This document shows positions 31,262-40,453 of a stretch of DNA of 64,000 nucleotides, one piece after another. The stretch spans positions 1 to 64,000 of the forward strand of contig JAUIJE010000004.1 in assembly GCA_030431455.1 (NCBI GenBank). The letters are read 5' to 3'. Each line of letters begins with the position of its first letter. Within the stretch, counting starts at the first letter, position 1. The notes beneath the pieces were generated by a model. That model was not told where the DNA came from. It saw only the letters and a program-made list of their open reading frames with translations, and did no database searches. The position numbers were made by a program, and so were the translations under genes. The DNA comes from a bacterium. Its GTDB lineage: Bacteria > Myxococcota > UBA727 > JAUIJE01.

Positions 31262-34087
31262 TCAGGGCGCCGGGTTGCAGGGGGGCTTGACCACGGCCAA
31301 GGCGGTGGGGGTCGAGACCAGCACGTTGCCGTCGGGGAGCGCGAGGGTCGACTGGGCGCGGTCCGGCAATGCCAATGGACCGGTGAGGGTGCCCTGGTCG
31401 ACCTGCAACCGGTAGACGTCACCTTCGTGCCCGAGATAGAGCGCCCGGCCCACCACCCCCGCGGGCCGGGACCGCCAGGGGATCGCGGCGAGCGGGGTGC
31501 GGACCCCAAAGCTGTCCAGCGCCGTCAGGCTCGCCTCGTCGCCGTCGAGGGTGACGAAGCTCTCGTCGTCGATGAACACCACCGCGGCGTGGTCGGGGGC
31601 GGTGTCGTCGGTGGCGAGCAGCACCGGGGCGGCGGGGTCGCTGACGTCGATGAGCGCCAACACCACGTCCGCGTAGCTCTCCCCCCACCGCACCAGGAGC
31701 CGGCGGCCGTCGGGGCTGATCCACATGCCCCGGTCGGGGGTGTAGTCGTACAGCACCCCCCCGAGGTCCAGGTCGCCCACCACGGTCACGCCGAGGGGGC
31801 CCCCGGGCTGCACCACCACGAGCCGGGCCCCGCTCGGTCGAGCATCGAGCAGGTACATGTGGTCATCGTGCGCGGTGGCGGCGGCGAACGAATACGACAG
31901 CGCGGGCAAAATGGGTTGCACCGCGCCCGCCCCGGTGAGCCCGGCCGGCACCCAGCCGATGGGCGCGAGGTCGTAACGTTCGAAGGGGTTGCGCCAGGGG
32001 CTGGGCACGAGTTGGTCGTCTTGCACCCCGACCACGTCGGCGCGGGCGAAGAAGGCCCGGCGCGCGGCGAGGGCGATGCCGGTGGCGGGGGACCAGCTCA
32101 CGTCGACGGTGCCGCGGCTCTGCACCGAGACGAGGCGGTCGGGGGCGGTGCGCACCAGATGACCGAAGCCGCCGACGTCGGGGCCGCCGATGCTGGCCAT
32201 GCCCGGGGGATCGTCCGGACCGCCCGCGAGGGGGCCGAGCACGTGGGCGGGCCCGTCCCAGGTGCTGTCCCCCGCGCCCACCACGAGCACGCTCGCGTCC
32301 CCGCTCACCGTGAGGTGCTCGGGGTAGTTGGTGAAGCTGCGGGGGTCGAGGGTCCGGGCGTGGGCGGGGGTGGTGTGGGACAGGGCGAGGTTCCAGAGTT
32401 GGAGCGTGTAGGTCGGGTTGCCGTACGCGTAGGAAATGGTGGCAAGCCAGTTGCCGCCCAGGGCGTTGCAGGCCATCGGTTCGAACGCGCCCTGGGTGAG
32501 GTCTTCGTTGACAAGCAGGTGCTCCCCGGCGGCTTGGCGGACGATGATGCCGTGCGCGCCGATGAGGTCGGCCACCCGCCCGCCGACGATGTAGTCGGTG
32601 GTGACCGCGTAACAGTCGCGGCCAAAGTAGAAGTTCTCCTCGTGGGCGGTCTCGGCCACCACCGGCACGGTGGGGGCGCTGACATCGACGCGGATGGTGG
32701 TGCCGTATTTTGCGTCCCCGATCCCGTAGGTGGCGGTGCGCACGAGGATGCCGTCGGCGGTGGTCCCCATCCCGCGCGGGGAGCCCTCGAGGGGGAGAGG
32801 TTGGCCGAGGCTGAGCGTGTCGGTGCGCGCGTCGATGGGCACCACGGTAGAGAGCCCAAACGCGTCGTAGCCAGAGAGCCACAGGAGATACACGACGTCG
32901 GTGGTGCGGTGCTTTGTCCAAAACCGGCTGTACACGGAGATGTCGAGCTCAAGGGTGGAGAGCGGGGCGAGGGTGTTCGCGGTCGCTTGCCACAGTTCGG
33001 CCCGGGGGCGCGCATCGTCCACCCCGGGGTCGGCTTTGCGCAACATCAAGAACCGACCGCCGGACAGTGGAACCGGGGCCACGGGAACGGGGGCCCCATC
33101 CTCGAGCACCACCTGGGCCGTGACCTCCAACGTGGCGTCGGCCCAGCCGAGCACGGACACGATGGTGGCGGTGCCGGTGCTGTTGGACTCCACCATCGCG
33201 TACCCGATGCCGCTCAACGGGGTGATCAAAGAGCCCGCCCCCCCGACCCCGCGGCGCAGGTCGAGCACCGCGCCGCTGTCGTTGATGGCCGCGCCGGTGC
33301 ACACCTGGTCCTGGCAAAGGTCGTCCCCGGTGCAGGCGTTCTCGTCGTCGCAGGGCGCGCCGTCGGGCACGGCCCGTGGCGTGCACACCCCGGCTTCACA
33401 GAACGACCAACTCACGCACCCATCCCGGACCCCGCAGGGCACGGCGTCGGGCACGAGCACGTGGGCGCAGCCGAGCGCGTCGTCGCACAGGTCGGTGGTG
33501 CAAGGGTTGCCGTCGTCGCACGCGCTGGGGTCGTCGACGACCACACAGCCCAGGTCGGGGTCACAATGGGCCTGCTCGCACGGGGACACGGGGGCGTCGC
33601 AGAGGACCGCTTCGCCCAAGCACACCTGGTCCGCGCACACGTCGTGGCTGGTGCAGGCGTTGCCGTCGTCGCAGGCCTGCCCGGTGGGGCAGGTCTCCTG
33701 CACGGTGAGCGCCACCCGGGCCCCGGCGAATGCCCCGTCGCCACGGGCCGAAAGCTCGACCACGCCCGCGCCGGGCGAAAGGCCGGTCACGGTGAGCAAC
33801 ACCGGCAGCTCCTCGCCGGGGTCGAGCCGCACCGGGGGCGACGCCCCGGGGGTGACGTCGGCGAGGCCGGCGGGATCCACCGCGGCCTCGACGGTGACGT
33901 CGAGGCCGATGGGGCCCACGTTGCGCAGGTGTGCGGTCAGCACCGACGGGGCGCCGAGGTCGTGCACGTGGGCGGCGGGGGTCGTCCAGGACAGCGCACC
34001 GTCGACGGGGGTGAGCACTTCGGGGGGGCCACAGCCGACGAGGGCGGCGGCCCACGCGAGGCACGCGGTCCGGCAAAGCCCGCTCAA
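31262..34087 (-). CDS. Large Cys-rich lipoprotein with propeller-like domain
   Basis: 941 residues. Started at TTG 34087 (which overlaps the upstream stop as TTGA), it has an Arg6 followed by a hydrophobic stretch and the lipobox L16-V17-G18-C19. Residues about 60-150 are beta-sandwich-like. Residues about 150-260 hold Cys-rich repeats of the CDDGNACT/CDDGNPCTTDLC type common in Myxococcota surface proteins. The remaining 650 residues are repeated short beta strands, likely a propeller. No catalytic residues are seen. Expected at the outer surface; role unknown. Confidence 0.75.
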   Translation of the reverse strand: MSGLCRTACLAWAAALVGCGPPEVLTPVDGALSWTTPAAHVHDLGAPSVLTAHLRNVGPIGLDVTVEAAVDPAGLADVTPGASPPVRLDPGEELPVLLTVTGLSPGAGVVELSARGDGAFAGARVALTVQETCPTGQACDDGNACTSHDVCADQVCLGEAVLCDAPVSPCEQAHCDPDLGCVVVDDPSACDDGNPCTTDLCDDALGCAHVLVPDAVPCGVRDGCVSWSFCEAGVCTPRAVPDGAPCDDENACTGDDLCQDQVCTGAAINDSGAVLDLRRGVGGAGSLITPLSGIGYAMVESNSTGTATIVSVLGWADATLEVTAQVVLEDGAPVPVAPVPLSGGRFLMLRKADPGVDDARPRAELWQATANTLAPLSTLELDISVYSRFWTKHRTTDVVYLLWLSGYDAFGLSTVVPIDARTDTLSLGQPLPLEGSPRGMGTTADGILVRTATYGIGDAKYGTTIRVDVSAPTVPVVAETAHEENFYFGRDCYAVTTDYIVGGRVADLIGAHGIIVRQAAGEHLLVNEDLTQGAFEPMACNALGGNWLATISYAYGNPTYTLQLWNLALSHTTPAHARTLDPRSFTNYPEHLTVSGDASVLVVGAGDSTWDGPAHVLGPLAGGPDDPPGMASIGGPDVGGFGHLVRTAPDRLVSVQSRGTVDVSWSPATGIALAARRAFFARADVVGVQDDQLVPSPWRNPFERYDLAPIGWVPAGLTGAGAVQPILPALSYSFAAATAHDDHMYLLDARPSGARLVVVQPGGPLGVTVVGDLDLGGVLYDYTPDRGMWISPDGRRLLVRWGESYADVVLALIDVSDPAAPVLLATDDTAPDHAAVVFIDDESFVTLDGDEASLTALDSFGVRTPLAAIPWRSRPAGVVGRALYLGHEGDVYRLQVDQGTLTGPLALPDRAQSTLALPDGNVLVSTPTALAVVKPPCNPAP

Positions 34088-34776
34088 TCCCGAAACCCAA
34101 AGCCCACCGGGGTCCCCGACGCGGGCCCCGACGCGGGGAGGTTTTTGGCCCCTGGCGCGCGCGGCTCGGGCACGGCGTCCTGCGCGGCCGCCTCGTCGAG
34201 GGCGCGGGCGAGGCTGAGCACCCGCCAGGCCACCGCCTGGGCCTCGGTGAAGGCCAGCCGCCGCCGGGACACGCTCACGTGCAGCGCCCCGTCGGGGCCG
34301 AGCTGACATTGAAATACGTGGTGGTGGTCGAACATGTCGTGGACCGCGTCCACCACCGGCCGGTGTTGGAACGCGCCGCGGATGACGTCGGGGTCGCTCC
34401 CCTTGATCAGGTATTTGTCATCAAGCGCGGGCTGGCCCAGCTGCACGTCCTCGATGTGCACGAGCTTGGCCAGCGCGCTGAGCATGCCTTCTTTGCCGAG
34501 CTTGAGCGAGGTGCGCCGGCCGAGCCGCACGCCGTCGACCCGCATGTCCCACCGGGTGGGGTTGTTCTTGCCCCCGCCGGCGGGCCGCAGCGAGACCGAG
34601 GTCTCGCGCCGGGTGAGCTGCACCTCCGGCCGGGTGAAGAACGACCCCGGTTGCAGGACCTTCGCGTGCGGGGAGGCGGCCGCGTCGTTCACAAACGTGC
34701 GTTGTTTGTGTCTTTGGTAGTACGCCACCCCCCCGACGAAGGCGAACATCACCAAAGCGTAGGCCAACCCCAGCAT
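34084..34776 (-). CDS. Membrane-anchored protein of unknown function
   Basis: 230 residues. A single N-terminal membrane helix (about 3-20, GLAYALVMFAFVGGVAYY) is followed by basic residues and a soluble domain of about 190 residues with a repeated beta/alpha feel and no recognisable motif. Its stop overlaps the start of the large lipoprotein gene, so they are likely co-expressed and perhaps act in one envelope assembly. Confidence 0.7.
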   Translation of the reverse strand: MLGLAYALVMFAFVGGVAYYQRHKQRTFVNDAAASPHAKVLQPGSFFTRPEVQLTRRETSVSLRPAGGGKNNPTRWDMRVDGVRLGRRTSLKLGKEGMLSALAKLVHIEDVQLGQPALDDKYLIKGSDPDVIRGAFQHRPVVDAVHDMFDHHHVFQCQLGPDGALHVSVSRRRLAFTEAQAVAWRVLSLARALDEAAAQDAVPEPRAPGAKNLPASGPASGTPVGFGFRD

Positions 34777-34817
34777 GGTCTGAGTCTAGCGGATGCGCGG
34801 CGGGGGTGCCGGGCGGC

Positions 34818-36308
34818 TCAGGACCGGCGCCGCCGCCGGCCCGCCAACACCACCAGGCCGATCAGGGCCCAGGCCGAGGTGCTGCCGCTGGAGGCACAGC
34901 CGAAGCCGGAGAAGAACCCGACGCCGCCATCGCCATCGCCATCGCCGTCGCCGTCGCCATCGCCGTCGCCGTCGCCGTCGCCATCGCCGTCGCCGTCCCC
35001 GTCACCGTCTCCATCCCCATCGCCGTCTCCGTCCCCGCCGCCGTCGAGGTGCAGGGTCATCATGCCCACCGCGCCCATCGGCGCCGCCCCCCCGAACTGC
35101 AGCGACAGCGCGTTGGCGCCGGGCGACAGCGTGACCACCACCTCGGCCGCCCCGGTGGCGTCCGCGGTGCCCATGAACGCGCCGCCCGCGCCGGAGACCT
35201 GGGCGGTGCGGCCCGCGCACGCGGGCTGTTCGGCGTTGACGGTGATGCGCACCTGCACCCCCGCGACGTCCGGGTGGGTGTCGTCCTCGACGCTGAAGGT
35301 GGTGCCGTCGGCAGGCGCGAACGAGACCACGTCACACACCAGCGGGTCGCCGGAAAAGTCGGGCGGCAACAGCCCGGCGACGTCGCACCAGGTGCGGACT
35401 TCGTCGGTGCAGCCGGTGACCATCTTGTCTTCGATCCAGTCGAGATAGGCGTCGACCCGGGTGTCGACCCCGCCCTTTTGGCAATCGGATTCGTCGTAGG
35501 CGTGGGAGGTGATGCCGATCAGGCGCTCTTTGTTGGCGCTGCCCACGTCGAGGTGCACGTAGGTCGGCCCGCCGCTGTCGCCGTGGCATTTGCGTGACGT
35601 CTCCGCGTCGCCGCCGATTTGCATCTCGGTCTCGCCGAGCTCGCCAATGAAACTGGTGGCGCAATGTTTGGTGCCGGGGGGAAGCTGTTGGCCGGCGTTG
35701 GGGTCTTGTTGGCCCCACCCCGCGATGTCCACCGCCGCGCCTTCTTCGAGGAGCGCGGCCTCGTCGCTGGCGATCACCGCCGCGGGCGGCAGGGTCAGGG
35801 GCTGGCCGAGGAAGATGAGCCCCACGTCGTAGAACGTGCCCGGCCCATTGACCCCGTCGTTGAAGCCCATGATGTCGAAGTCCTCGTGGATGTGCCACGC
35901 CACCGCTTCGGTGCCGTAGTCGGCAAGCTCGCCCATGAAGTTGGGGTCCTGGGCGATGTCGGTCAGGTCGGCGCTGTTGGTCACGTAGATGTGTTGCTCG
36001 ACGACCTCGCCCAACCCGAAGGTGAGGGCGGTGGGGTCGAGACAGTGCGCCGCGGTGAGCACGACGTCGGGCGCGATGAGGGTCGCGGTGCAGACCACCT
36101 GCTTGAGTTGTTGCTGGAACCCGAAGATGTCGATGGTGACGTCGGTGAGGATGGCCAATGCCGAGGGATGCACGTCCGCGGTGCAGGCTTCGCCGTTGAT
36201 GATCGCGTCCTGCGTCGAGGCGGGGGCGTCGAGGGACAGCGGGGCGGGGGAGGGCACACAACCGAGCCCCAGCGCGATGACACCGAGGACGGAAAGGACG
36301 AAACGCAT
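34818..36308 (-). CDS. Trypsin-like (S1) serine protease with MYXO-CTERM tail
   Basis: 496 residues. The signal peptide ends near Cys in LGLGC. The chymotrypsin-fold triad is complete: His in LTAAHCLD, Asp in TFYDVGLIFL, Ser in CHGDSGGP. A beta-rich domain follows, then about 23 Gly-Asp dipeptides (DNA repeat about 34925-35045), and the C-terminus reads GCASSG, a hydrophobic helix and RRRRRS, the MYXO-CTERM pattern that targets proteins to the surface after processing. The start ATG 36308 has GAGGTG ahead of it; the longer frame is not coding. Confidence 0.92.
   Translation of the reverse strand: MRFVLSVLGVIALGLGCVPSPAPLSLDAPASTQDAIINGEACTADVHPSALAILTDVTIDIFGFQQQLKQVVCTATLIAPDVVLTAAHCLDPTALTFGLGEVVEQHIYVTNSADLTDIAQDPNFMGELADYGTEAVAWHIHEDFDIMGFNDGVNGPGTFYDVGLIFLGQPLTLPPAAVIASDEAALLEEGAAVDIAGWGQQDPNAGQQLPPGTKHCATSFIGELGETEMQIGGDAETSRKCHGDSGGPTYVHLDVGSANKERLIGITSHAYDESDCQKGGVDTRVDAYLDWIEDKMVTGCTDEVRTWCDVAGLLPPDFSGDPLVCDVVSFAPADGTTFSVEDDTHPDVAGVQVRITVNAEQPACAGRTAQVSGAGGAFMGTADATGAAEVVVTLSPGANALSLQFGGAAPMGAVGMMTLHLDGGGDGDGDGDGDGDGDGDGDGDGDGDGDGDGDGDGDGDGGVGFFSGFGCASSGSTSAWALIGLVVLAGRRRRRS
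34925..35045 (-). repeat. Hexanucleotide-type repeat encoding Gly-Asp linker (protease)
   Basis: A run of near-identical 6-bp units (plus strand ccatcg/ccgtcg, read on the minus strand as GGNGAY) encodes about 23 Gly-Asp pairs. Its unit length of six keeps frame when copies are gained or lost. Confidence 0.9.
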
Positions 36309-36391
36309 ACGCACCTCGAGGAGAAGACCCCGAATCGTGCCGCACCACGACGTGCTGTCAAGCGCGGTGATCTTGGGCGAAGGGCCCTGGA

Positions 36392-37060
36392 TCACGCCCA
36401 GGCCATCACCTGCTGCACCATCTTTTCGATGCCGGCGAACACCTCGGCCACGCTGGCGCCGCCGTACATGTAGGCGGGCGCGGTGACCACCTTGTGGTCG
36501 GCGTCCACGACGACGTCGGTGACGGGCGCGTCGACGTGCTCGGCCCCGAGCTGCGCCAGTGCTTTTTTGGTGTCTTCGTCGTTGCCGATGGTGAGCTTGA
36601 GGCGGGGGCCCGAGGACTTGGTGATCACGGCCAGGAGGGCCGGGGCGATGCAGCACGCGCCGATGGGGATGTGGGCCGCGAGGGCGTCCCGGACGATGCG
36701 CGAGACGTCTTTGTCGGGGGTCGCTTGGGCCCCTTTCTCCGCGAAATCACAGAGGTTTTTGGCGGCGCCGAACCCCCCGGGGATCACCCAGGCGTCCACG
36801 TCCGTGCCCTTGACCGACTCGGTGGGCTCGACCTGCCCGCGGGCGATGCGGGCGGCCTCGACGAGCACGTTGCGCTTCTGGCCGGTGGGCGCCCCGGTCT
36901 TGTGGTCGATCTCATCGAGCTCGGAGGTGGGGGCGTACATCTTCACCGTGGCCCCGGCTTGGGAAAGCGCGAGCAGGCACAGGACCGACTCGTGGATCTC
37001 GGCCCCGTCGAGGTAGCCGGCTCCGGAGAGGATGACACCGATGGTCTTGTTGTCGCTCAC
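36392..37060 (-). CDS. elbB: ElbB-like DJ-1/PfpI-family protein
   Basis: 222 residues of the isoprenoid-biosynthesis-associated glyoxalase/ES1 group (ElbB in E. coli). It has GVILSGAGYLDGAEIHES near the N-terminus, PGGFGAAKNL, and the nucleophile region GACCIAPAL of the DJ-1/PfpI fold. The start is GTG 37060, which has AGGAGG seven bases upstream and an adjacent Leu-Asp codon run that is non-family. A low level glyoxalase activity is reported for ElbB in general; the precise cellular role is unclear. Confidence 0.92.
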   Translation of the reverse strand: MSDNKTIGVILSGAGYLDGAEIHESVLCLLALSQAGATVKMYAPTSELDEIDHKTGAPTGQKRNVLVEAARIARGQVEPTESVKGTDVDAWVIPGGFGAAKNLCDFAEKGAQATPDKDVSRIVRDALAAHIPIGACCIAPALLAVITKSSGPRLKLTIGNDEDTKKALAQLGAEHVDAPVTDVVVDADHKVVTAPAYMYGGASVAEVFAGIEKMVQQVMAWA

Positions 37061-37121
37061 GTCGAGCCTCCTTGGGCGCGTCTTCCCGCCGTCTAGCGCC
37101 TTGGCCCCGACAAAAAAAGCC

Positions 37122-38273
37122 TCACTTGTCGACGGAGAGCACCACCGGGGTGGTGCCGCGGAGCGCCAACCCCGCCACCGTGGGCTGCGCGGACAACACA
37201 AACGCCACGTCGTCGGGACGACGCACCGCGTAGACCCCCGCGCGCACCACCCGGTCGCCGACCCGCAGGCCCGTGCCCGGTCCCCCGGGGGCCAGGGCGG
37301 TGACCACCAGTCCGTCGTCGAGCACCACCCCCCACCGCGCCTGTATCACCGACGACACAGTCCCGGTGGTCGCCGGGGGGCGCTTCAAGAACAGCAGCTT
37401 GTCCGCCCCGGCGCGGCGCACCTTCACCGGCACGCTCTTGGCGTCGCCCTGCTCGGCGAGGGCGAGCCACACGTCGAGGGTGTCGCGCACCGGCCACAGC
37501 CCCACCGCGACGATGACGTCCCGGCGCGTCACCCCCGACGACACCGCGGCCGACGGATAGGCGAGCTTGTCGACGAACAGCCCCCCGTCGCGCGGGATCA
37601 GCCGCGCGCCGAACCCGTCGGGCAACCGGGTCTCGAGGGCGAGCCCGCGCTCGATGAGGTCGAACAGCGCCGGCGCCGGGTGTGCCGTCGTGAGCACGGC
37701 CCCGGCGGGGGCGGCCTCGGACGCGCCCACCACCGCGCCGGTCTCGTCGACGAGAACCGCCGGACCGGGCAAGGGGCGGTCGAGGCGCAGCGTGCCTTTG
37801 TCGTCCGGGCCAGGCACCACCGCCGCCACCAGGCAGGCGAGCGCGACGGGCCCCTCGTCGACGACGGTGAGCGCCACCAACGGCGTGCCCGCGGGCGGCG
37901 TGCCCCGTGCAGAGACATCCGCGGTGGGCAGGCCCTGCGCCGCGCGGACCCGGACCAGGGCCAGCCCGGCCTCGTCAAACTCCGCCACCACCTCGACCCG
38001 GGCCGTCCGGCCGTCGCCCACCGCGGCCACCGGGGCCGCGCGGGTGGTCAGCCGCCGGGCCACGACGAGGGCGAGCCCGGCCCGGGTCAAGACCACCCCC
38101 GTGCCCAGCGCGGCGCCTCCCTCGTCGCTGAGCTGCAAAAGGGCCGGCGCGGTTTTGGCCACCGCGGCCACGAAGGGGGCGTCGGCGCGACCGGGCCCGG
38201 CGAGCAGGAGCGCCACGCCCACGCTGGCGCAAAACCGCGCCCAATCTCGTTCTCCCTTGTCCCGCCGGATCAT
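37122..38273 (-). CDS. HtrA/trypsin-like protein without catalytic residues, with PDZ
   Basis: 383 residues. An N-terminal signal-like segment (about 16-28) precedes a trypsin/HtrA-type fold (GTGVVLTRAGLALVV) and a C-terminal PDZ-like region (GLRVGDRVVRAG). The His of TNxHV is absent (VARRL), the Asp of DxALL reads EAGLALV, and the Ser of GNSGG reads PGPAVLVD. The triad is therefore gone, and the protein is probably a binding or scaffolding pseudoprotease of the envelope. ATG 38273 is chosen; the divergent apbE starts 36 bp away. Confidence 0.78.
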   Translation of the reverse strand: MIRRDKGERDWARFCASVGVALLLAGPGRADAPFVAAVAKTAPALLQLSDEGGAALGTGVVLTRAGLALVVARRLTTRAAPVAAVGDGRTARVEVVAEFDEAGLALVRVRAAQGLPTADVSARGTPPAGTPLVALTVVDEGPVALACLVAAVVPGPDDKGTLRLDRPLPGPAVLVDETGAVVGASEAAPAGAVLTTAHPAPALFDLIERGLALETRLPDGFGARLIPRDGGLFVDKLAYPSAAVSSGVTRRDVIVAVGLWPVRDTLDVWLALAEQGDAKSVPVKVRRAGADKLLFLKRPPATTGTVSSVIQARWGVVLDDGLVVTALAPGGPGTGLRVGDRVVRAGVYAVRRPDDVAFVLSAQPTVAGLALRGTTPVVLSVDK

Positions 38274-38308
38274 GTGGCGATAGCGTACGCCCTCGAGCGG
38301 AGGACTGC

Positions 38309-39388
38309 ATGGCACGACGGGACATTTGCGCACTGGTGTTGGTCGCCCTTCTCGGCCCCGGGCCGGCGATGGCCCAGGTGGTGTGCAACGCCGAGGCGCT
38401 CCCCGAGGGGGCAGAGGGCGCGGACGTGCCCGCGGGGTCGATCCGCCAGGCCCGCACGACCATGGGCACCAACCTGCAGCTCGGGGCCTCGGGCGTGACC
38501 TGCGAGCAAGCGAGCGAGGCGTTCGCGGCGGTGTTCGCGGAGTTCGACCGGCTCGAGCGTTTGACCTCGTCGAGCCACCCGGACTCCGAGGTCCGCAAGA
38601 TCAACGCGATGGCGGGCAAAGAGCCGGTGGTCGTCGACAAGGAGCTGTTCGGCATCATCCAGTTGGCCCTCGGCTTTGCCGAGATGAGCGCGGGGGCGTT
38701 CGACCCGACCTTCGCGGCGATGGACGGGGTGTGGAAGTTCGAGAGCGACAAAGCGGGGTCCGGCCAAGTGCCGGACCCGACGGTGATCGAGCAGCGCCGC
38801 CAAAAGGTCAGCTTCCAAAATGTGGTGCTCGACCCCGCGCAGACGACGGTGATGCTCAAGGAGGAGGGCATGGTCCTGTCCCTCGGCGGCATCGCCAAAG
38901 GCTACGCCACCGACAACGCGGTGAAGATCCTGCGCGCGCAGGGGGTGCCCCATTTCATCATTCGCTCGGGGGGCGACATGTTCATCGAGGGCGACCCCGG
39001 GGGCAAAGGCCGGCGCATCGGCATCCCCGATCCGCGCGGCGATCGCCCGTTCGCGCTGGTCGAGGTGAAGGGCCGGGCGTTCAACATCAGCCGCGACGCG
39101 GACAAGTCGTTTGTGAAAGACGGCGTGCGGTACCACCACATCATCGACCCCCGCACCGGCTACCCCGCGCACGTCGCGCGGACCGTCGCGGTGATGGCCA
39201 ACGACGCGGCCACCGCCGACGCCCTGTCCACCGCGATCTTCGTGCTCGGCCCCGGCCCAGGGCTCGAGCTCGCGGAGCGCCGCCGCGGGGTGGAAGCGAT
39301 CATCGTCGACGCCGACAACCGCGTGCACATGACGTCCGGCTTTGGCCCCGGTTTGGAGCTGTACGCCCCCAGCGACGAGAGCCCCTGA
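38309..39388 (+). CDS. apbE: FAD:protein FMN transferase
   Basis: 359 residues, exported by an N-terminal signal (about 1-22). Attaches FMN covalently to Thr in partner flavoproteins such as Na+-translocating reductases. Motifs include TMGTNLQL, a Mg2+-binding region SGAFDPT, GGIAKGYATD, and SGGDMF with HHIIDPRTGYPA near the end. Covalent FMN acceptors were not seen nearby. It is followed by the hairpins at 39476-39528, which likely end transcription from both sides. Confidence 0.93.
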   Translation: MARRDICALVLVALLGPGPAMAQVVCNAEALPEGAEGADVPAGSIRQARTTMGTNLQLGASGVTCEQASEAFAAVFAEFDRLERLTSSSHPDSEVRKINAMAGKEPVVVDKELFGIIQLALGFAEMSAGAFDPTFAAMDGVWKFESDKAGSGQVPDPTVIEQRRQKVSFQNVVLDPAQTTVMLKEEGMVLSLGGIAKGYATDNAVKILRAQGVPHFIIRSGGDMFIEGDPGGKGRRIGIPDPRGDRPFALVEVKGRAFNISRDADKSFVKDGVRYHHIIDPRTGYPAHVARTVAVMANDAATADALSTAIFVLGPGPGLELAERRRGVEAIIVDADNRVHMTSGFGPGLELYAPSDESP

Positions 39389-39505
39389 CCGACACGCGCA
39401 ATGCCGTTGCCTTGCGCGGCGAAGGCGCGCCGGTGCGACGGGCGAAGGCCCCGGGAGCGCCGACTCGGGGGTGGGGCCCCACGAGCGCTCGCGCGCGCGA
39501 GTGGG

Positions 39506-39528
39506 GCGGGGGGAGGAACTCCCCCCGC
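39506..39528. terminator. Bidirectional terminator-like hairpin between convergent genes
   Basis: A perfect 10-bp stem GCGGGGGGAG/CTCCCCCCGC with a GAA loop lies just before the convergent apbE and thioredoxin stops. A second pair, CCCCAC...GTGGGG (about 39477-39506), sits ahead of it. There is no long T-run, so termination efficiency is uncertain. Confidence 0.55.
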
Positions 39529-39533
39529 GAAAG

Positions 39534-40328
39534 CTAGAACAGCAGCATGGCCAAGCTGCGGCGCATGTCGCGCACCTGGTCGTCGTCTTCGCAGAGGTTG
39601 ATCACCGCCTTGGCCAGCTCGTGACCGTGGGCTTTGTCGCCCCCGGTCATCGCCGCCCGCGCGGCCTCGAACGCGTCGGCGAGGCGACCTTGGAGCGCGG
39701 CCTGGGCGCCTTGACCCAATGCCCCTGCTTGTTGGCTGGTCTCGATGAGGGCGATGCGCGCGCCGAGCCGGTCGATGTCCTGGCTGGTCACCGGCCCTTC
39801 AGGGCTGAGCGCGGCGTGGACCGCCTTGGCCCCCGCGGCGTTGCCCTCCGCGCACAGGATCTGGCCCTGGGCGAGCTGGGCCCGGGGATCGTTCGGGTCC
39901 TGGGCCAGCGCCTGATCGATGGCCGCGCGGGCCTGGTCGAGCTGGCCCTGGGCGAGGGCGGCCAGGGCCCGGTCCACGTCGGGGGCGGATTTTTTGGGCA
40001 CCAGCTTGTCGATGAACGCGCGCACCTGGGGCTCGGGCAGCGCGCCGGTGAACGTGTCCACCGGCTCGCCGCCCCGGTACGCGAACACCGCGGGGATGCC
40101 GCGGATGTTGTGCGCCTGGCTGATGCCGGGGTTGTCGTCGGTGTTGACCTTGGCGAGCCGAAACCCGCCCTGGGCTTGTTGGCAGACCCGCTCCAGCACC
40201 GGGCCGAGGGCCCGGCAGGGGCCGCACCACGGCGCCCAAAAATCGACCACCACCGGCCGGCGGCGGCTTTCTTCGATGACCTCGGCGGCGAACCCCTGCT
40301 CATCGACGTCCAAGATGTCAGCTTGCAT
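39534..40328 (-). CDS. cnoX: CnoX-like thioredoxin with TPR domain
   Basis: 264 residues. Residues about 1-110 are a thioredoxin fold with active site WCGPC (VDFWAPWCGPCRALGP), then three TPR-like units (residues about 120-264). This domain order matches CnoX/YbbN chaperedoxin, which links holding of unfolded proteins with redox protection and works with GroEL. E. coli CnoX has SxxC instead of CxxC, whereas this one retains both cysteines and may act as an oxidoreductase. It converges with apbE. Confidence 0.9.
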   Translation of the reverse strand: MQADILDVDEQGFAAEVIEESRRRPVVVDFWAPWCGPCRALGPVLERVCQQAQGGFRLAKVNTDDNPGISQAHNIRGIPAVFAYRGGEPVDTFTGALPEPQVRAFIDKLVPKKSAPDVDRALAALAQGQLDQARAAIDQALAQDPNDPRAQLAQGQILCAEGNAAGAKAVHAALSPEGPVTSQDIDRLGARIALIETSQQAGALGQGAQAALQGRLADAFEAARAAMTGGDKAHGHELAKAVINLCEDDDQVRDMRRSLAMLLF

Positions 40329-40453
40329 GTGCGCTCTCCTTCGCCCCCACTCCTACCCCATAAGCACGGCGCCACGCACCGTCACCCGGGTGGACACCGC
40401 CGGCGGGGTGGGGCACACCGAAGCGGGCCGCGGGAGCGGCCGGGAGGCACATC

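Noticed and set aside
30764-34306. 1180-codon open frame on the plus strand
   Set aside because: It is antisense to the lipoprotein at 31262-34087, its composition is Gly/Val/His/Arg-rich, and it has no start site. High G+C makes such shadows common.
34920-35045. Regular short repeat resembling a CRISPR or minisatellite
   Set aside because: Units are 6 bp, there are no unique spacers, and the repeat codes for Gly-Asp in a clear protein frame.
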